Shown here piece after piece: positions 24,533 through 33,497 of a stretch of DNA of 36,944 nucleotides. A program made the translations under genes and the position numbers. Source of the DNA: Saprospiraceae bacterium. Lineage in GTDB: Bacteria; Bacteroidota; Bacteroidia; Chitinophagales; Saprospiraceae. The notes beneath the pieces were generated by a model, which saw only the letters and a program-made list of their open reading frames with translations, was not told the origin of the DNA and searched no databases. The stretch covers positions 1 to 36,944 of the forward strand of contig JADZBJ010000287.1 of the NCBI GenBank assembly GCA_020852155.1. The letters run 5' to 3'. Each line of letters opens with the position of its first letter. The stretch's first letter is position 1.

Positions 24533-25465
24533 ATGAGCATCACACTTTCCGACATCATTTCTGCGCATGAGCGCATTCGGCCTTATATCCACCGGACGCC
24601 TGTGTTGCGTTGCAGCAGCATTGACCGCATGGCGCAAGGCGAACTGTTTTTCAAATGCGAAAATTTTCAGAAAATCGGCGCTTTCAAAATCAGGGGCGGC
24701 ATGAATGCAGCCCTGAGCCTGGCGCCTGATGAACTGGCCAAAGGGCTGGCTACTCACTCGTCGGGCAATCACGCGCAGGCCATAGCGCTGGCGGCGCAAC
24801 AGTTGGGCGTACGCGCATGGATCGTAATGCCTGAAACATCGCCGACGGTTAAGGTAAACGCCGTCCGTGGTTACGGTGCGGAAGTGATCTTTTGCGCGCC
24901 CAACCAACAGGCGCGCGAAACCGCCATCCAACAAGTGATCGCCGAAACAGGTGCGACATTTATTCATCCTTTTGATAATGCGCGCGTCATCACAGGGCAA
25001 GCCACTTGCGCCAAAGAACTTATTGAGGATGTCGCTGGTCTGGAGGCCATCATTGCCCCGGTTGGCGGCGGTGGTTTGCTGTCGGGCACGGGTTTGAGTG
25101 CCCATTATCTTTTGCCCGGCGTGCCCGTGTATGCTGGCGAACCCGAAGGCGCCGCCGACGCTGTATTGAGCATTAAAAGTGGTAAAGTTGAAAAAGCGCC
25201 CTATGTCAAAACCATCGCCGACGGTCTGATGACCACCTTGAGCGATCAAACGCTGGGTTATATTTCAAAGCACGTTCGGGAAATATACACCGTTTCGGAA
25301 GATGAAATAAAATCTGCCCTTCGGCTTTTACTGGAGCGCATGAAAATTGTGGTCGAACCCAGCAGCGCCGTTGCGCTGGCCGCTGTACTCAAGCATCCTG
25401 AAATATTTGCCGGCAAAAAAACAGGCATTATCCTCAGTGGCGGCAATGTTGATTTGTTGGGTTAG
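24533..25465 (+). CDS. PLP-dependent threonine dehydratase / serine racemase
   Basis: 310 residues from the ATG at 24533; a TTG at 24506 is in frame but adds unsupported residues. Fold type II PLP enzyme: the Schiff-base lysine is K52 in GAFKIRGG, the phosphate/serine loop is THSSGNHAQA (75-84), the glycine loop is GGGGLLSG (178-185), and the end has SGGNVDLLG. Length and motifs fit serine racemase, catabolic threonine dehydratase or threo-3-hydroxyaspartate ammonia-lyase; there is no C-terminal ACT domain, so the allosteric biosynthetic IlvA type is excluded. The likely reaction is dehydration or racemisation of serine/threonine in the cytoplasm. It is a single gene, followed at once by repeat island B. 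Confidence 0.88.
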   Translation: MSITLSDIISAHERIRPYIHRTPVLRCSSIDRMAQGELFFKCENFQKIGAFKIRGGMNAALSLAPDELAKGLATHSSGNHAQAIALAAQQLGVRAWIVMPETSPTVKVNAVRGYGAEVIFCAPNQQARETAIQQVIAETGATFIHPFDNARVITGQATCAKELIEDVAGLEAIIAPVGGGGLLSGTGLSAHYLLPGVPVYAGEPEGAADAVLSIKSGKVEKAPYVKTIADGLMTTLSDQTLGYISKHVREIYTVSEDEIKSALRLLLERMKIVVEPSSAVALAAVLKHPEIFAGKKTGIILSGGNVDLLG

Positions 25466-25850
25466 GATGGCGCTGACGCGCCATTTGATATGGTTAGAAA
25501 TTGTTAGAATGCTCGCTGACGCTCGCGTTTGATATAGTTTGAATTGCGCTTACGCGCCGTGTGAAATGGTTAGAAATTGTTAGAATGCTCGCTGACGCTC
25601 GCGTTTGAAGTTGTTAGAAGTTGTTACTGAATATGTTCTCTGTGTACTCTGCGTTGTACTCTGTGTACTCTGTGTTAGAAAAAAGGGAGTGTTCGGCAGT
25701 GTTCAGATTTCCAAGTTGGTATTTCTACTGAATCGGCGCGCCAGCGCCTTCTAACCACTTCAAACGCGAGCGCCAGCGAGCATTCAAACAATATCTAACC
25801 ACATCAAACAATATCGAACAATTTCAAACGGCGCGTCAGCGCCTTCTCAC
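25466..25850. repeat. Composite intergenic repeat island B
   Basis: Same family as 3756-4236. The left arm (25466-25622) has GGCGCTGACGCGCC hairpins, two copies of GAATGCTCGCTGACGCTCGC and TTGTTAGAA linkers. The right arm (about 25733-25850) has the complement words (GGCGCGCCAGCGCC, TCAAACGCGAGCGCCAGCGA, GGCGCGTCAGCGCC, AACAATATCTAACC). The roughly 110-bp core is unrelated to the island A core and contains its own CTCTGTGTACTCTG array (25637-25678). The island occupies the whole gap between the convergent PLP enzyme and paaC genes and slightly overlaps the 3' end of paaC. Confidence 0.9.
25637..25678. repeat. CTCTGTGTACTCTGCGTT array
   Basis: Four to five degenerate copies of TACTCTGTG or CTCTGCGTTG words within the core of repeat island B. 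No other copy was seen in the window. Confidence 0.85.
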
Positions 25851-26608
25851 CACTCATTCCCGGGGTAAGTTCTTTGTAAATGCTGCATTTCAGCCAGGAT
25901 AAAGCCCAGATGCTCGGTGTGCCGACCTTGTTTCCCGCCTTTTTGCATCCAGTCATTGTCGGGTTTTTGGAGCGTAGCCTCCTGAAGAATACTGTCTACT
26001 TTAGTTTGCCAAAATGCTTTGATCTGTTGCAGATCGGGCGCGACACCTTGAGTCAGCAAATCATTGTCCAACTCATCGGCGGTGCAAAGTTCACCCGCAT
26101 ACATCCAGAGCGAATCGAGGGCTGTTTGCATTTTTTGGTGGCTGACTGCTGTGCCGTCGCCGAGGCGTACGACCCATTCGGATGAAAAACGCAGGTGGTA
26201 AGTCGCTTCCTTGAGCGCTTTTTCAGCAATGGCGGCCAGTTGCGGCACATTGCTTTTGGCTAACCCATTCAGGAAGGCAAAATTCCAGGCGTCGAAAAAA
26301 AACTGTCGCATGATGGTATGCGCCCAGTCGGTATTGGGTTGTTCGACGAGCAGGAAATTCTGGAATTCATGCGCATCGCGGAAGTAAGCGATATCATCTT
26401 CGGAGCGCCCCTTACCTTCCAGTTCGCCAGCGAACGTATAGTACATGCGCGCTTGCCCGAGCAAGTCCAGCGCAATATTGGTCATGGCGATATCCTGTTC
26501 CAAAACAGGGCCGTGCCCGCACCATTCACTGATGCGTTGAGCGAGGATCAAAACGTTGTCGCCAAGTCGGATGGCGTAGTTGATTACCGGGTGTTTATCT
26601 GATGTCAT
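25847..26608 (-). CDS. paaC: Phenylacetyl-CoA epoxidase structural subunit PaaC, orphan
   Basis: 253 residues from the ATG at 26608, close to the E. coli PaaC length; upstream frame-open codons are rejected because they overlap the divergent gene's promoter region. Ferritin-like helical bundle with family segments LGDNVLILAQRISEWCGHGPVLEQDIAMTNIALDLLGQARM (read across three helices), NTDWAHTIMRQFFFDAWN, KEATYHLRFSSEWVVRLGDGT and the C-terminal GRHTEHLGFILAEMQHL. PaaC is the non-catalytic partner of the diiron subunit PaaA in the PaaABCE complex that epoxidises phenylacetyl-CoA. No paaA, paaB, paaD, paaE or other phenylacetate gene is present here, unlike the usual operon, so the rest must be elsewhere or the gene is a relic. 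Confidence 0.9.
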   Translation of the reverse strand: MTSDKHPVINYAIRLGDNVLILAQRISEWCGHGPVLEQDIAMTNIALDLLGQARMYYTFAGELEGKGRSEDDIAYFRDAHEFQNFLLVEQPNTDWAHTIMRQFFFDAWNFAFLNGLAKSNVPQLAAIAEKALKEATYHLRFSSEWVVRLGDGTAVSHQKMQTALDSLWMYAGELCTADELDNDLLTQGVAPDLQQIKAFWQTKVDSILQEATLQKPDNDWMQKGGKQGRHTEHLGFILAEMQHLQRTYPGNEW

Positions 26609-26674
26609 GACTGTTTGAAATTGCATTCCGGTGCTAAGGTCGGTCATCTTTTGACATTTTCCGTTTTCAAAAAT

Positions 26675-26696
26675 AATTGCATGAATCAATGCAATT
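26675..26696. promoter_or_regulatory. Perfect dyad in the paaC / metalloprotease divergent promoter region
   Basis: AATTGCAT-GAATCA-ATGCAATT is a perfect 8-bp inverted repeat with a 6-bp spacer, in the 141-bp gap between two divergent start codons (26608 and 26750). Its size and symmetry fit a dimeric regulator operator. No T-tract follows, so it is not a terminator. Confidence 0.45.
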
Positions 26697-26749
26697 ACAT
26701 TCGCGGTCAATACTACATCTCTTTCCACCTTTTCAACCCAACCTTTACA

Positions 26750-29700
26750 ATGTTGAGACTAATTACCTTACTCTTCATGGTGGTGTTTTTTGCCGGATCG
26801 GCTGAAGCGCAGCGGGCATGGACCGATGTTCCTGAAGCGCAAACGCTTCCCTCCGGCGAACGTCGAATTGTGCCAAATGTTTACAGAGCGGTGCGATTTG
26901 ACATCCAACAGTTGCAATCCGTGCTGGCGGCAGCGCCGGTGCTGGATCTGCAAAACCAGAGCAGTCCTGAAAGTCTGCCAGTGCTGGATTTGCCCATGCC
27001 CAACGGTGTTTCCGGTCGTTTTCGCATTTACGAAACGCCTGTGATGCACCCTGATTTGCAGGCAAAATTTACGGGTATCCGCACGTACACCGGACAGGGC
27101 ATTGACGATCCGACCGCAAGATTGAAGTGCGACCTCACTCCCTGGGGTTTTCACGCCATGGTGATGTCGGCTACTTCCGGCACAATTTACATTGATCCGT
27201 ACGTACACGGCAATACCGAGTATTACAGTGCTTATTTTAAAAAGGATTATCCGGTTTCCAAGTCAAATCTGGAGTGGGAATGCGGTGTAGAAGACGCGAT
27301 TAAAATTGATTACGGTACTGAATTGCCAGAATTTCAGGGCGATGGCAAAATACGCCGCTACCGCCTGGCGCTGGCTTGCACCGGTGAATATGCTGCTTTT
27401 CACGGCGGAACAAAACCGCTGGTACTGGCAGCCATGAATACCACCATGAACCGCGTAAATGGTCTGTATGAAAATGACTTCTCCGTAACGATGCAGATCG
27501 TCCCCAACAATGATCTGATTATTTACCTGAATGCTGCAACTGACCCTTACACCAATAATGACGGCGCAACCATGTTGGGACAAAACCAGACGACTTGCAC
27601 CAACCTCATTGGCTCGGCTAACTACGACATTGGCCACGTGTTCAGCACTGGTGGTGGCGGTATTGCCGGACTTGGCGTTGTTTGTAATGCAGGAAATAAA
27701 GCACGCGGTGTCACCGGCGGCCCTGCTCCTGTGGGCGACCCGTTCGATATTGACTATGTAGCGCACGAAATGGGTCACCAATTCAGTGGCAACCATACGT
27801 TTAATAACTGTGGCAGTGCAAATGCTCAACCTTCAGCAGTTGAACCAGGCAGCGGCACGACCATCATGGCCTACGCAGGTATTTGCGGCGCTACGCAAAA
27901 CGTTCAGAGCAACAGCGACGACTATTTCCACGCATACAATGTTGCGGAAATGGGCAATTTCATTTACAACAGCACGGGCAATGTTTGTCCGGTAAAAATC
28001 ACTACGGGCAATAACACACCCCTCGTCAATGGCGGCCCCAATCGCACCATTCCGAAATCCACGCCTTTCGATCTGACAGCAACAGGCTCGGATATTGACG
28101 GCGATACGCTGACCTACACCTGGGAGCAAATGGATCAGGGCGGTACTTCCCCCCCGGCAACGACCAATGCTACGGGATGTAACTTCCGTTCGTTTAAAGG
28201 GACAACCTCGCCGACGCGTACCTTCCCGCGTATGCAGGACATCGTGACCAATGCCAATCCGAAATGGGAAAAATTGCCTTCCGTGGCGCGCACGATGAAT
28301 TTCCGCGTCATTGCCCGTGATAACGACTGGCAGAGTGGAAGTACTGAATTTGATAATGTGTTGATTACCGTAGACGGCGCCTCCGGTCCATTTCAGGTAA
28401 CAGAACCCAATACAAATGTCTTGTGGTATGTCGGCGACACCAAGACCGTCACCTGGAATGTAAATGGAACCAATGCAGGCAATGTTAACTGTGCCAATGT
28501 GAGCATTTTGCTCTCTACCGATGGCGGTTACAACTATCCTGTTGTATTGGCTGCTTCAGTGCCCAATAATGGTACTGCAAGTATTGTCGTACCGAATAAC
28601 GTGTCCAGTACTTGCCGTGTACGCGTACAGGCCGTTGGCAATATTTTCTTTGATATTTCAAATGCCAATTTCAGGATTGAAGTGCCACCAGTACCGACTT
28701 TCCTGCTGTCAACTTCTACCTCAAGCCTGACTGCCTGCGCTGGCGAAACGGCCAGTTTCTCCGCTACGCTCAATAGCGTCTTAGGCTTCACGACAGCGGC
28801 AGATGTTGCTGTCACTGGCGGCCCTGCGGGTGCAACCATCGCTGTAACGCCTAACCCGGTAACGCCTACCGGCACTGCCAACATCAGCATTTCAGACCTG
28901 ACGCCGGCAATGGCTGGCAATTACACCCTGACGCTCACCGTTACGGCTGGTACAGAGGTAAAAACAGCCACTATAGCCCTGGAAGTTCTGCCTGGCCAAC
29001 CAGCAACGCCATCCCTGACCTCGCCTGCAGACGGCGCCAGTGGACTGGGCGCTAACGTGACCCTTAACTGGGATGCAGCTACTTTTGTGGATAATTATAC
29101 TGTTCAGGTAGCTACTTCGCCATCTTTTAGTGCAGGGGCAATTGTCTGGACAAATTCACCAGTCACTAACTCGGCGACAACAGTCAACCTGACGCCCGGA
29201 CAAGTATATTACTGGCGTGTAGCAGCCCAAAACGATTGCGGAACTACTGATTATTCTGCGGTTCGGGCATTTCAGGTCAATACGGCCAATTGCGGTTGGG
29301 CTTATGATTACAGCGGCCCCGCAGTTGTCATTGATGCCAATTCTGTCAATACCGTTACTTCAACCATCAACGTTTCGGACAATTTCGAAATTTCCGATTT
29401 GAATATTTTTCTTCAAGTAACGCACACCTGGGTGGGCGACCTGAAGGCACAACTCACTACGCCTGCTGGTACCGTAATTGACCTGTTTGATCAACCTGGC
29501 GTACCGCTTGATAACTTTGGTTGCGGTGGCGATAACGTTGACCTTGTATTTGACGATCAAGCCACCAACACTGCGGCACAATTGGAAGCGCTGTGTAATG
29601 GCACCGCTCCGGCACTGGGAGGAACCTATCAACCTGTCGGATTTCTGGCCGCAGCAGACGGTCAGTCTGTTTCCGGCACCTGGACATTAACAGTATCAGA

Positions 29701-32122
29701 CAATTTTGCCGAAGATGGTGGTGAAATTACTTCATGGGGTATTGAAGCGTGCAGCGATGGCACATTGGCGGCTGGCGAAATGAATGCTGTGGTTGACCTG
29801 TCATTGCCAGCCGGAACAACGGCGACCATCGGGATGGCCAACCTGGATATGAACCTTTCAGGCACGGCAGCACAAGGCGTTTACACGGTCATTACGGTGC
29901 CTTTGTATGGTCAGTTGCTGTTAAACGGCACGCCACTTTCCGTAGGCAGTACGTTCACACAGGCCGATGTGAATGCCGGAAATCTGGTATATCAACATGA
30001 TGGCGGCCCGCAAACCTTCGACTGGTTTTATTTCGACGCCCTGGATCAGGAAGATTTCGGTTGGGTGCACTATACACCGTTGCACTTTAACATTACACAA
30101 AATAACCTGACCGCTTCAGCCAGTCAGACACAGGCTATTTCCTGCTTCAACGGCACGAACGGACAAATTACCGTAATGGCTTCCGGCCTGAATGGCGATT
30201 ATACCTACAGCATCAACGGCGGTACTCCTCAGGTATCCAATGTGTTCAGCAATCTCGGTCCCGGCGTTTACACGGTTACCGTAATTGGCCAGTTCGGATT
30301 TACTGCAACCTCCAATACGATTACACTTGACAATCCGGCAGCCATCGTAGCGAGTTCTTCAGTTACTGACGACGATGTAACAGTTACTGCAACGGGTGGC
30401 GCTGGCTCACTGGAGTACAGCCTCAATGGCATGACCTTCCAAACCAGCAATACCTTCCTTGATTTGAGCAACGGCGTTTATACCATTACCGTCAAGGATG
30501 CCAATAACTGCACAGTAACCACGCAGGCTATTGTCGCTGTCAATACGCTGATTACTACCCTTCAGGTCGGTGCTGCCGTTACTTGCAATGGCGGCAGCAA
30601 CGGTACTGTCCTGGTGGAAGTTGGCGGTGGACAAAGTCCGTTTGAATTTAGCCTGAATGGCGGATCATATCAGAATTCAAATGTCTTTACCGGCCTGCCG
30701 GCAGGCACCTACACGGTTACGGTTCGCGATGCATTAGGATTTGAAGGCACGACCAACTCGGTTACGATCAACGAACCAACGGCCATCGAAACAAGCGGCT
30801 CAGCCAACCTGAATATTATTACTGTAACAGCTACCGGCGGTACAGGAACACTCAGCTACAGCCTGAATGGTAGCGCACCACAATCCACAGGCGTATTCAC
30901 AGCGCCCGCCAACGGCAACTACCTGGTGATCGTATCAGATGCCAATAGTTGTACTGCTGTTCAAGCGGTTAATGTGTCCGTACCGGCTCTGCAGGGCAGT
31001 GTCGTTGCGAGCAGCAACATCAGCTGTTATGGCGCCAACAACGGCAGTATTGAGGTACAGGCTACACAAGGTCTTCCGCCATACCAATACAGCCTGAACG
31101 GCGGTGCATTCCAGAGCAGCGGCTCATTCACCGGATTGGCGGCAGGCGCTTATACTGTCGAAATTCGCGATGCATTTGGCGGGCAAGTTTCTGTCAATCA
31201 GTCTGTTACAGAGCCTGCTCAAATCGGTATTCAGGTATCCGTGACCGGCAATGACGCTACTCTATCATTCAATAGCGGCGTTTCGCCTTACATATACACG
31301 CTGAATGGCGTACCAAGTGCACCAACCACTAACCTGCCCAACGGCAATTATCAGGTAGTGGCTACCGATGCTAACGGTTGCACGAACAGCACCAGCTTTA
31401 CAGTTAACTACACCCTTCCAACGGCAACATCACAAGTGAACGACCCGGACAAATGCGACGGTCTGGCGAATATTGTTGTTTTGGCCCAGGGTGGTACGCC
31501 GCCTTACGAGTATGCTATCAACGGTGGCGCATTCCAGAACGGAAATATCTTTGCTGACTTGCCACAGGGTAACTACACCGTCGTGGTGAAAGATGCACTG
31601 GGCGACCAGACAACTCCGTTTGCAGTGGCGCTGCAACCAAGCACCTCTCCAGTGATCAGTGCAGCAGCAGTCGGCGATAGCATCGTAGCTAGCGCAACCG
31701 GCGGTCAGGCGCCATACCAGTTCAGCATTGACGGTGTGGCATTCCAGTCTTCGCCTATTTTTGCTGACTTGCCCAATGGCACCTACACCGTGACGGTGCG
31801 TGATGCCAATGGCTGCCTGCATGAAGTTGGTGTTGTGGTATTTGTAAGCGGCACTGTTGAGCCTGCATCGGCCTGGGGATTATTGGTGTCGCCCAACCCA
31901 AGCGCCGGTCTGTTCCGTTTGTCATTTACCAATGCGCCAAACGTATTGCGTGCAACGCTGTTTGACCTGGCCGGACGCAAATTGGATCAAATTGATTTTG
32001 GTAAGGTTTCAGGCGATTTCAACACTGAAATTGACCTGCAACAACTGCCGCAAGGCATGTATTATCTGCAACTCAGCGACGGCCAGTCTGTTGGCGCGGT
32101 CCGGTTGAGTGTTGTTCGATAA
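26750..32122 (+). CDS. Giant secreted reprolysin-like metalloprotease with P-domain, SprB repeats and T9SS tail
   Basis: 1790 residues from the ATG at 26750, which begins the signal peptide (MLRLITLLFMVVFFAGSAEA). An N-terminal prodomain-like region precedes a metzincin domain: HEMGHQFSGNH (H339, E340, H343, H349) binds zinc, and TIMAYAG supplies the Met-turn. Then come a beta-rich SDIDGDTLTYTWEQ module, a WYVGDTKTVTWNVNG module, an FN3-like segment, and a proprotein-convertase P-domain (about 848-1000, from CGWAYDYSG to SWGIEAC). A CSPG/cadherin-like unit (PLYGQLLLNGTPLS) and eight SprB-type repeats (about 1121-1700, PPYQYSLNGGAFQSS and similar) follow. The T9SS type A tail has VSPNPSAGLFRLSF, LFDLAGRKL and PQGMYYLQL. 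Probable surface or released protease. A terminator follows. Confidence 0.92.
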   Translation: MLRLITLLFMVVFFAGSAEAQRAWTDVPEAQTLPSGERRIVPNVYRAVRFDIQQLQSVLAAAPVLDLQNQSSPESLPVLDLPMPNGVSGRFRIYETPVMHPDLQAKFTGIRTYTGQGIDDPTARLKCDLTPWGFHAMVMSATSGTIYIDPYVHGNTEYYSAYFKKDYPVSKSNLEWECGVEDAIKIDYGTELPEFQGDGKIRRYRLALACTGEYAAFHGGTKPLVLAAMNTTMNRVNGLYENDFSVTMQIVPNNDLIIYLNAATDPYTNNDGATMLGQNQTTCTNLIGSANYDIGHVFSTGGGGIAGLGVVCNAGNKARGVTGGPAPVGDPFDIDYVAHEMGHQFSGNHTFNNCGSANAQPSAVEPGSGTTIMAYAGICGATQNVQSNSDDYFHAYNVAEMGNFIYNSTGNVCPVKITTGNNTPLVNGGPNRTIPKSTPFDLTATGSDIDGDTLTYTWEQMDQGGTSPPATTNATGCNFRSFKGTTSPTRTFPRMQDIVTNANPKWEKLPSVARTMNFRVIARDNDWQSGSTEFDNVLITVDGASGPFQVTEPNTNVLWYVGDTKTVTWNVNGTNAGNVNCANVSILLSTDGGYNYPVVLAASVPNNGTASIVVPNNVSSTCRVRVQAVGNIFFDISNANFRIEVPPVPTFLLSTSTSSLTACAGETASFSATLNSVLGFTTAADVAVTGGPAGATIAVTPNPVTPTGTANISISDLTPAMAGNYTLTLTVTAGTEVKTATIALEVLPGQPATPSLTSPADGASGLGANVTLNWDAATFVDNYTVQVATSPSFSAGAIVWTNSPVTNSATTVNLTPGQVYYWRVAAQNDCGTTDYSAVRAFQVNTANCGWAYDYSGPAVVIDANSVNTVTSTINVSDNFEISDLNIFLQVTHTWVGDLKAQLTTPAGTVIDLFDQPGVPLDNFGCGGDNVDLVFDDQATNTAAQLEALCNGTAPALGGTYQPVGFLAAADGQSVSGTWTLTVSDNFAEDGGEITSWGIEACSDGTLAAGEMNAVVDLSLPAGTTATIGMANLDMNLSGTAAQGVYTVITVPLYGQLLLNGTPLSVGSTFTQADVNAGNLVYQHDGGPQTFDWFYFDALDQEDFGWVHYTPLHFNITQNNLTASASQTQAISCFNGTNGQITVMASGLNGDYTYSINGGTPQVSNVFSNLGPGVYTVTVIGQFGFTATSNTITLDNPAAIVASSSVTDDDVTVTATGGAGSLEYSLNGMTFQTSNTFLDLSNGVYTITVKDANNCTVTTQAIVAVNTLITTLQVGAAVTCNGGSNGTVLVEVGGGQSPFEFSLNGGSYQNSNVFTGLPAGTYTVTVRDALGFEGTTNSVTINEPTAIETSGSANLNIITVTATGGTGTLSYSLNGSAPQSTGVFTAPANGNYLVIVSDANSCTAVQAVNVSVPALQGSVVASSNISCYGANNGSIEVQATQGLPPYQYSLNGGAFQSSGSFTGLAAGAYTVEIRDAFGGQVSVNQSVTEPAQIGIQVSVTGNDATLSFNSGVSPYIYTLNGVPSAPTTNLPNGNYQVVATDANGCTNSTSFTVNYTLPTATSQVNDPDKCDGLANIVVLAQGGTPPYEYAINGGAFQNGNIFADLPQGNYTVVVKDALGDQTTPFAVALQPSTSPVISAAAVGDSIVASATGGQAPYQFSIDGVAFQSSPIFADLPNGTYTVTVRDANGCLHEVGVVVFVSGTVEPASAWGLLVSPNPSAGLFRLSFTNAPNVLRATLFDLAGRKLDQIDFGKVSGDFNTEIDLQQLPQGMYYLQLSDGQSVGAVRLSVVR

Positions 32123-32180
32123 GTATCATGTAATTCAAATGGGGCGAAGGGCAATAGCCGCCACCGCTCCTTCATACTAA

Positions 32181-32220
32181 AACATGAGTCATCCCGAATT
32201 TTGGGGTGGCTCATGTTTTT
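32181..32220 (+). terminator. Rho-independent terminator of the metalloprotease gene
   Basis: AACATGAGTCATCCC pairs with GGGGTGGCTCATGTT, with two G-U pairs, followed by a T-tract (32214-32220). It lies 60 bp after the stop codon. Confidence 0.88.
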
Positions 32221-32285
32221 TATATAGTAGCTATTAAAAAAAGGAAGACCCTCTCTTATTTTAGTGGCCTGCCTCGCGCGAACGC

Positions 32286-33020
32286 TTACTTCATCTCTTT
32301 ATCCGTCTTCACCTCCCCGCTTTCGTCCACCAGGGCCAGTACCACGCGGCGGTTCCATTTGCGGTTTTCGGGCAGGTCATCGCCGCCGTCGTCGGCATTG
32401 GGCGCTGCGGGATCGGCTTCACCAAATACCTTGATATACATACGGTCGGCCCGTATGCCTTTATTGATCAGAAAATTGCGCGCTGATCTGGCCCGATTGG
32501 TGGCCAATTGCACATTAGCCTGCGCCGAACCGACGCCGTCGGTATAGCCCAGCAGTTTGAGGCGCAGTTTGGTATTTTGCGACATGATATCGGCTACTTC
32601 TTTAAGCACCTCGCGCGATTCCTGATTGAGACTGTAACGACCGAAATCGAAGTAAATATTGCGCAGTGTGGATTCGCGCTGTTTGTCCTGCACGAAAATG
32701 ACGCCATTGCGGAAATAGGGGCACCCATGTCCGCAAAGCAGGCGTTGCTCTTCAATATCAATGACTGTGGCGAAAGGGAAGCCTTTTTCCTGAAGTTCAA
32801 ACTGGACTTTTTCGGCTTCATCGCGGGTTTTGTACGAACCGGCCAGGTAGCGGTACATGCCCATCTGGTCGCTGGTTTCGATGAAATGTTCCAGCCCTTT
32901 GTCATGGAAGTAGGAGGCTGGCATTTGCTCGCCAAAGGCGGCAATCTGAACCCTGAAATCCTGCGCTGACAAGGCCAGGCAGCAGCATAAAAAAATCGGA
33001 AAGAGGATGATGCGATGCAT
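32286..33020 (-). CDS. SPOR-like plus OmpA-domain envelope protein
   Basis: 244 residues with a signal peptide (MHRIILFPIFLCCCLALSAQ). Residues 22-95 look like a SPOR-type peptidoglycan-binding fold (FRVQIAAFGEQ at its start, YRYLAGSYKTRDEAEKVQFE and ELQEKGFPFATVI after), a motif set also found in Bacteroidota OmpA-like proteins. A short linker with CGHGCPYF follows. Residues 117-235 are an OmpA C-terminal domain: NIYFDFGRYSLNQES, LKLLGYTDGVGS, LATNRARSARNFLINKG and NRRVVLAL. OmpA domains bind diaminopimelate-containing peptidoglycan, so the protein likely has two wall-binding modules and no barrel. It is convergent with the large protease and has no operon partner. Confidence 0.88.
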   Translation of the reverse strand: MHRIILFPIFLCCCLALSAQDFRVQIAAFGEQMPASYFHDKGLEHFIETSDQMGMYRYLAGSYKTRDEAEKVQFELQEKGFPFATVIDIEEQRLLCGHGCPYFRNGVIFVQDKQRESTLRNIYFDFGRYSLNQESREVLKEVADIMSQNTKLRLKLLGYTDGVGSAQANVQLATNRARSARNFLINKGIRADRMYIKVFGEADPAAPNADDGGDDLPENRKWNRRVVLALVDESGEVKTDKEMK

Positions 33021-33274
33021 GGTGTTGGATGAGTAAATCGGCAGGAAAACTGCCGAAAATAGTTGCTACTGGATGAAAAATAACGGTATGGTGCATGTAA
33101 ACAAATCATATCCGTTTGTTGAATAGAAATTCAGCATGACAAAGGTACATCATGCACTAAAAACCAACTTCATTTTGTCAACTTTGGCTTTTTGTAAACA
33201 AATCCTCGCGCTCCGAAAATTGACGGGCTATCTTCGGCGCTCATTTTTACAGTCAATCCTAAGTAATTTTGAAT

Positions 33275-33427
33275 GAGATTGTCTCATAAGTCATAAAATC
33301 GAGCAAATTAGTTTAACCGCTAATAACGCTAAATACGCTAAGTTTTTGATTTTCAATATTTTGCGTATTTAGCGTCATTAGCGGTTAATCATAAAAAGCA
33401 CAGAATCGCTACTGATGAGACAGCCTC
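33275..33427. mobile_element. MITE-like element with nested inverted repeats
   Basis: The outer 17-bp terminal repeats GAGATTGTCTCATAAGT (33275-33291) and ACTGATGAGACAGCCTC (33411-33427) match at 14 of 17 positions. Inside, a 25-bp inverted repeat TAACCGCTAATAACGCTAAA... (33314-33338) pairs with 33363-33387 at 24 of 25 positions around a 24-nt loop. The outer ends recall IS1182-type termini (GAGGCTGTCTCAT), from memory. There is no ORF and no clear target duplication. The rest of the gap (33021-33274) has no recognisable feature. Confidence 0.6.
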
Positions 33428-33490
33428 CTTGAAAATCAAGGAAATCAATCATGGAAATCTTCAAAATTATTTAAATCAGGGTACATTTTT
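33427..33490 (+). repeat. AAATC-word leader repeat, copy 2
   Basis: CCTTGAAAATCAAGG, AATCAATCATGG, AAATCTTCAAAATT and TTAAATCAGGGTA follow each other, matching 5301-5362 (minus strand) with only a few substitutions. It ends 7 bp before the ATG of the M14 peptidase and directly adjoins the MITE-like element. Confidence 0.85.
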
Positions 33491-33497
33491 TCGCAAG

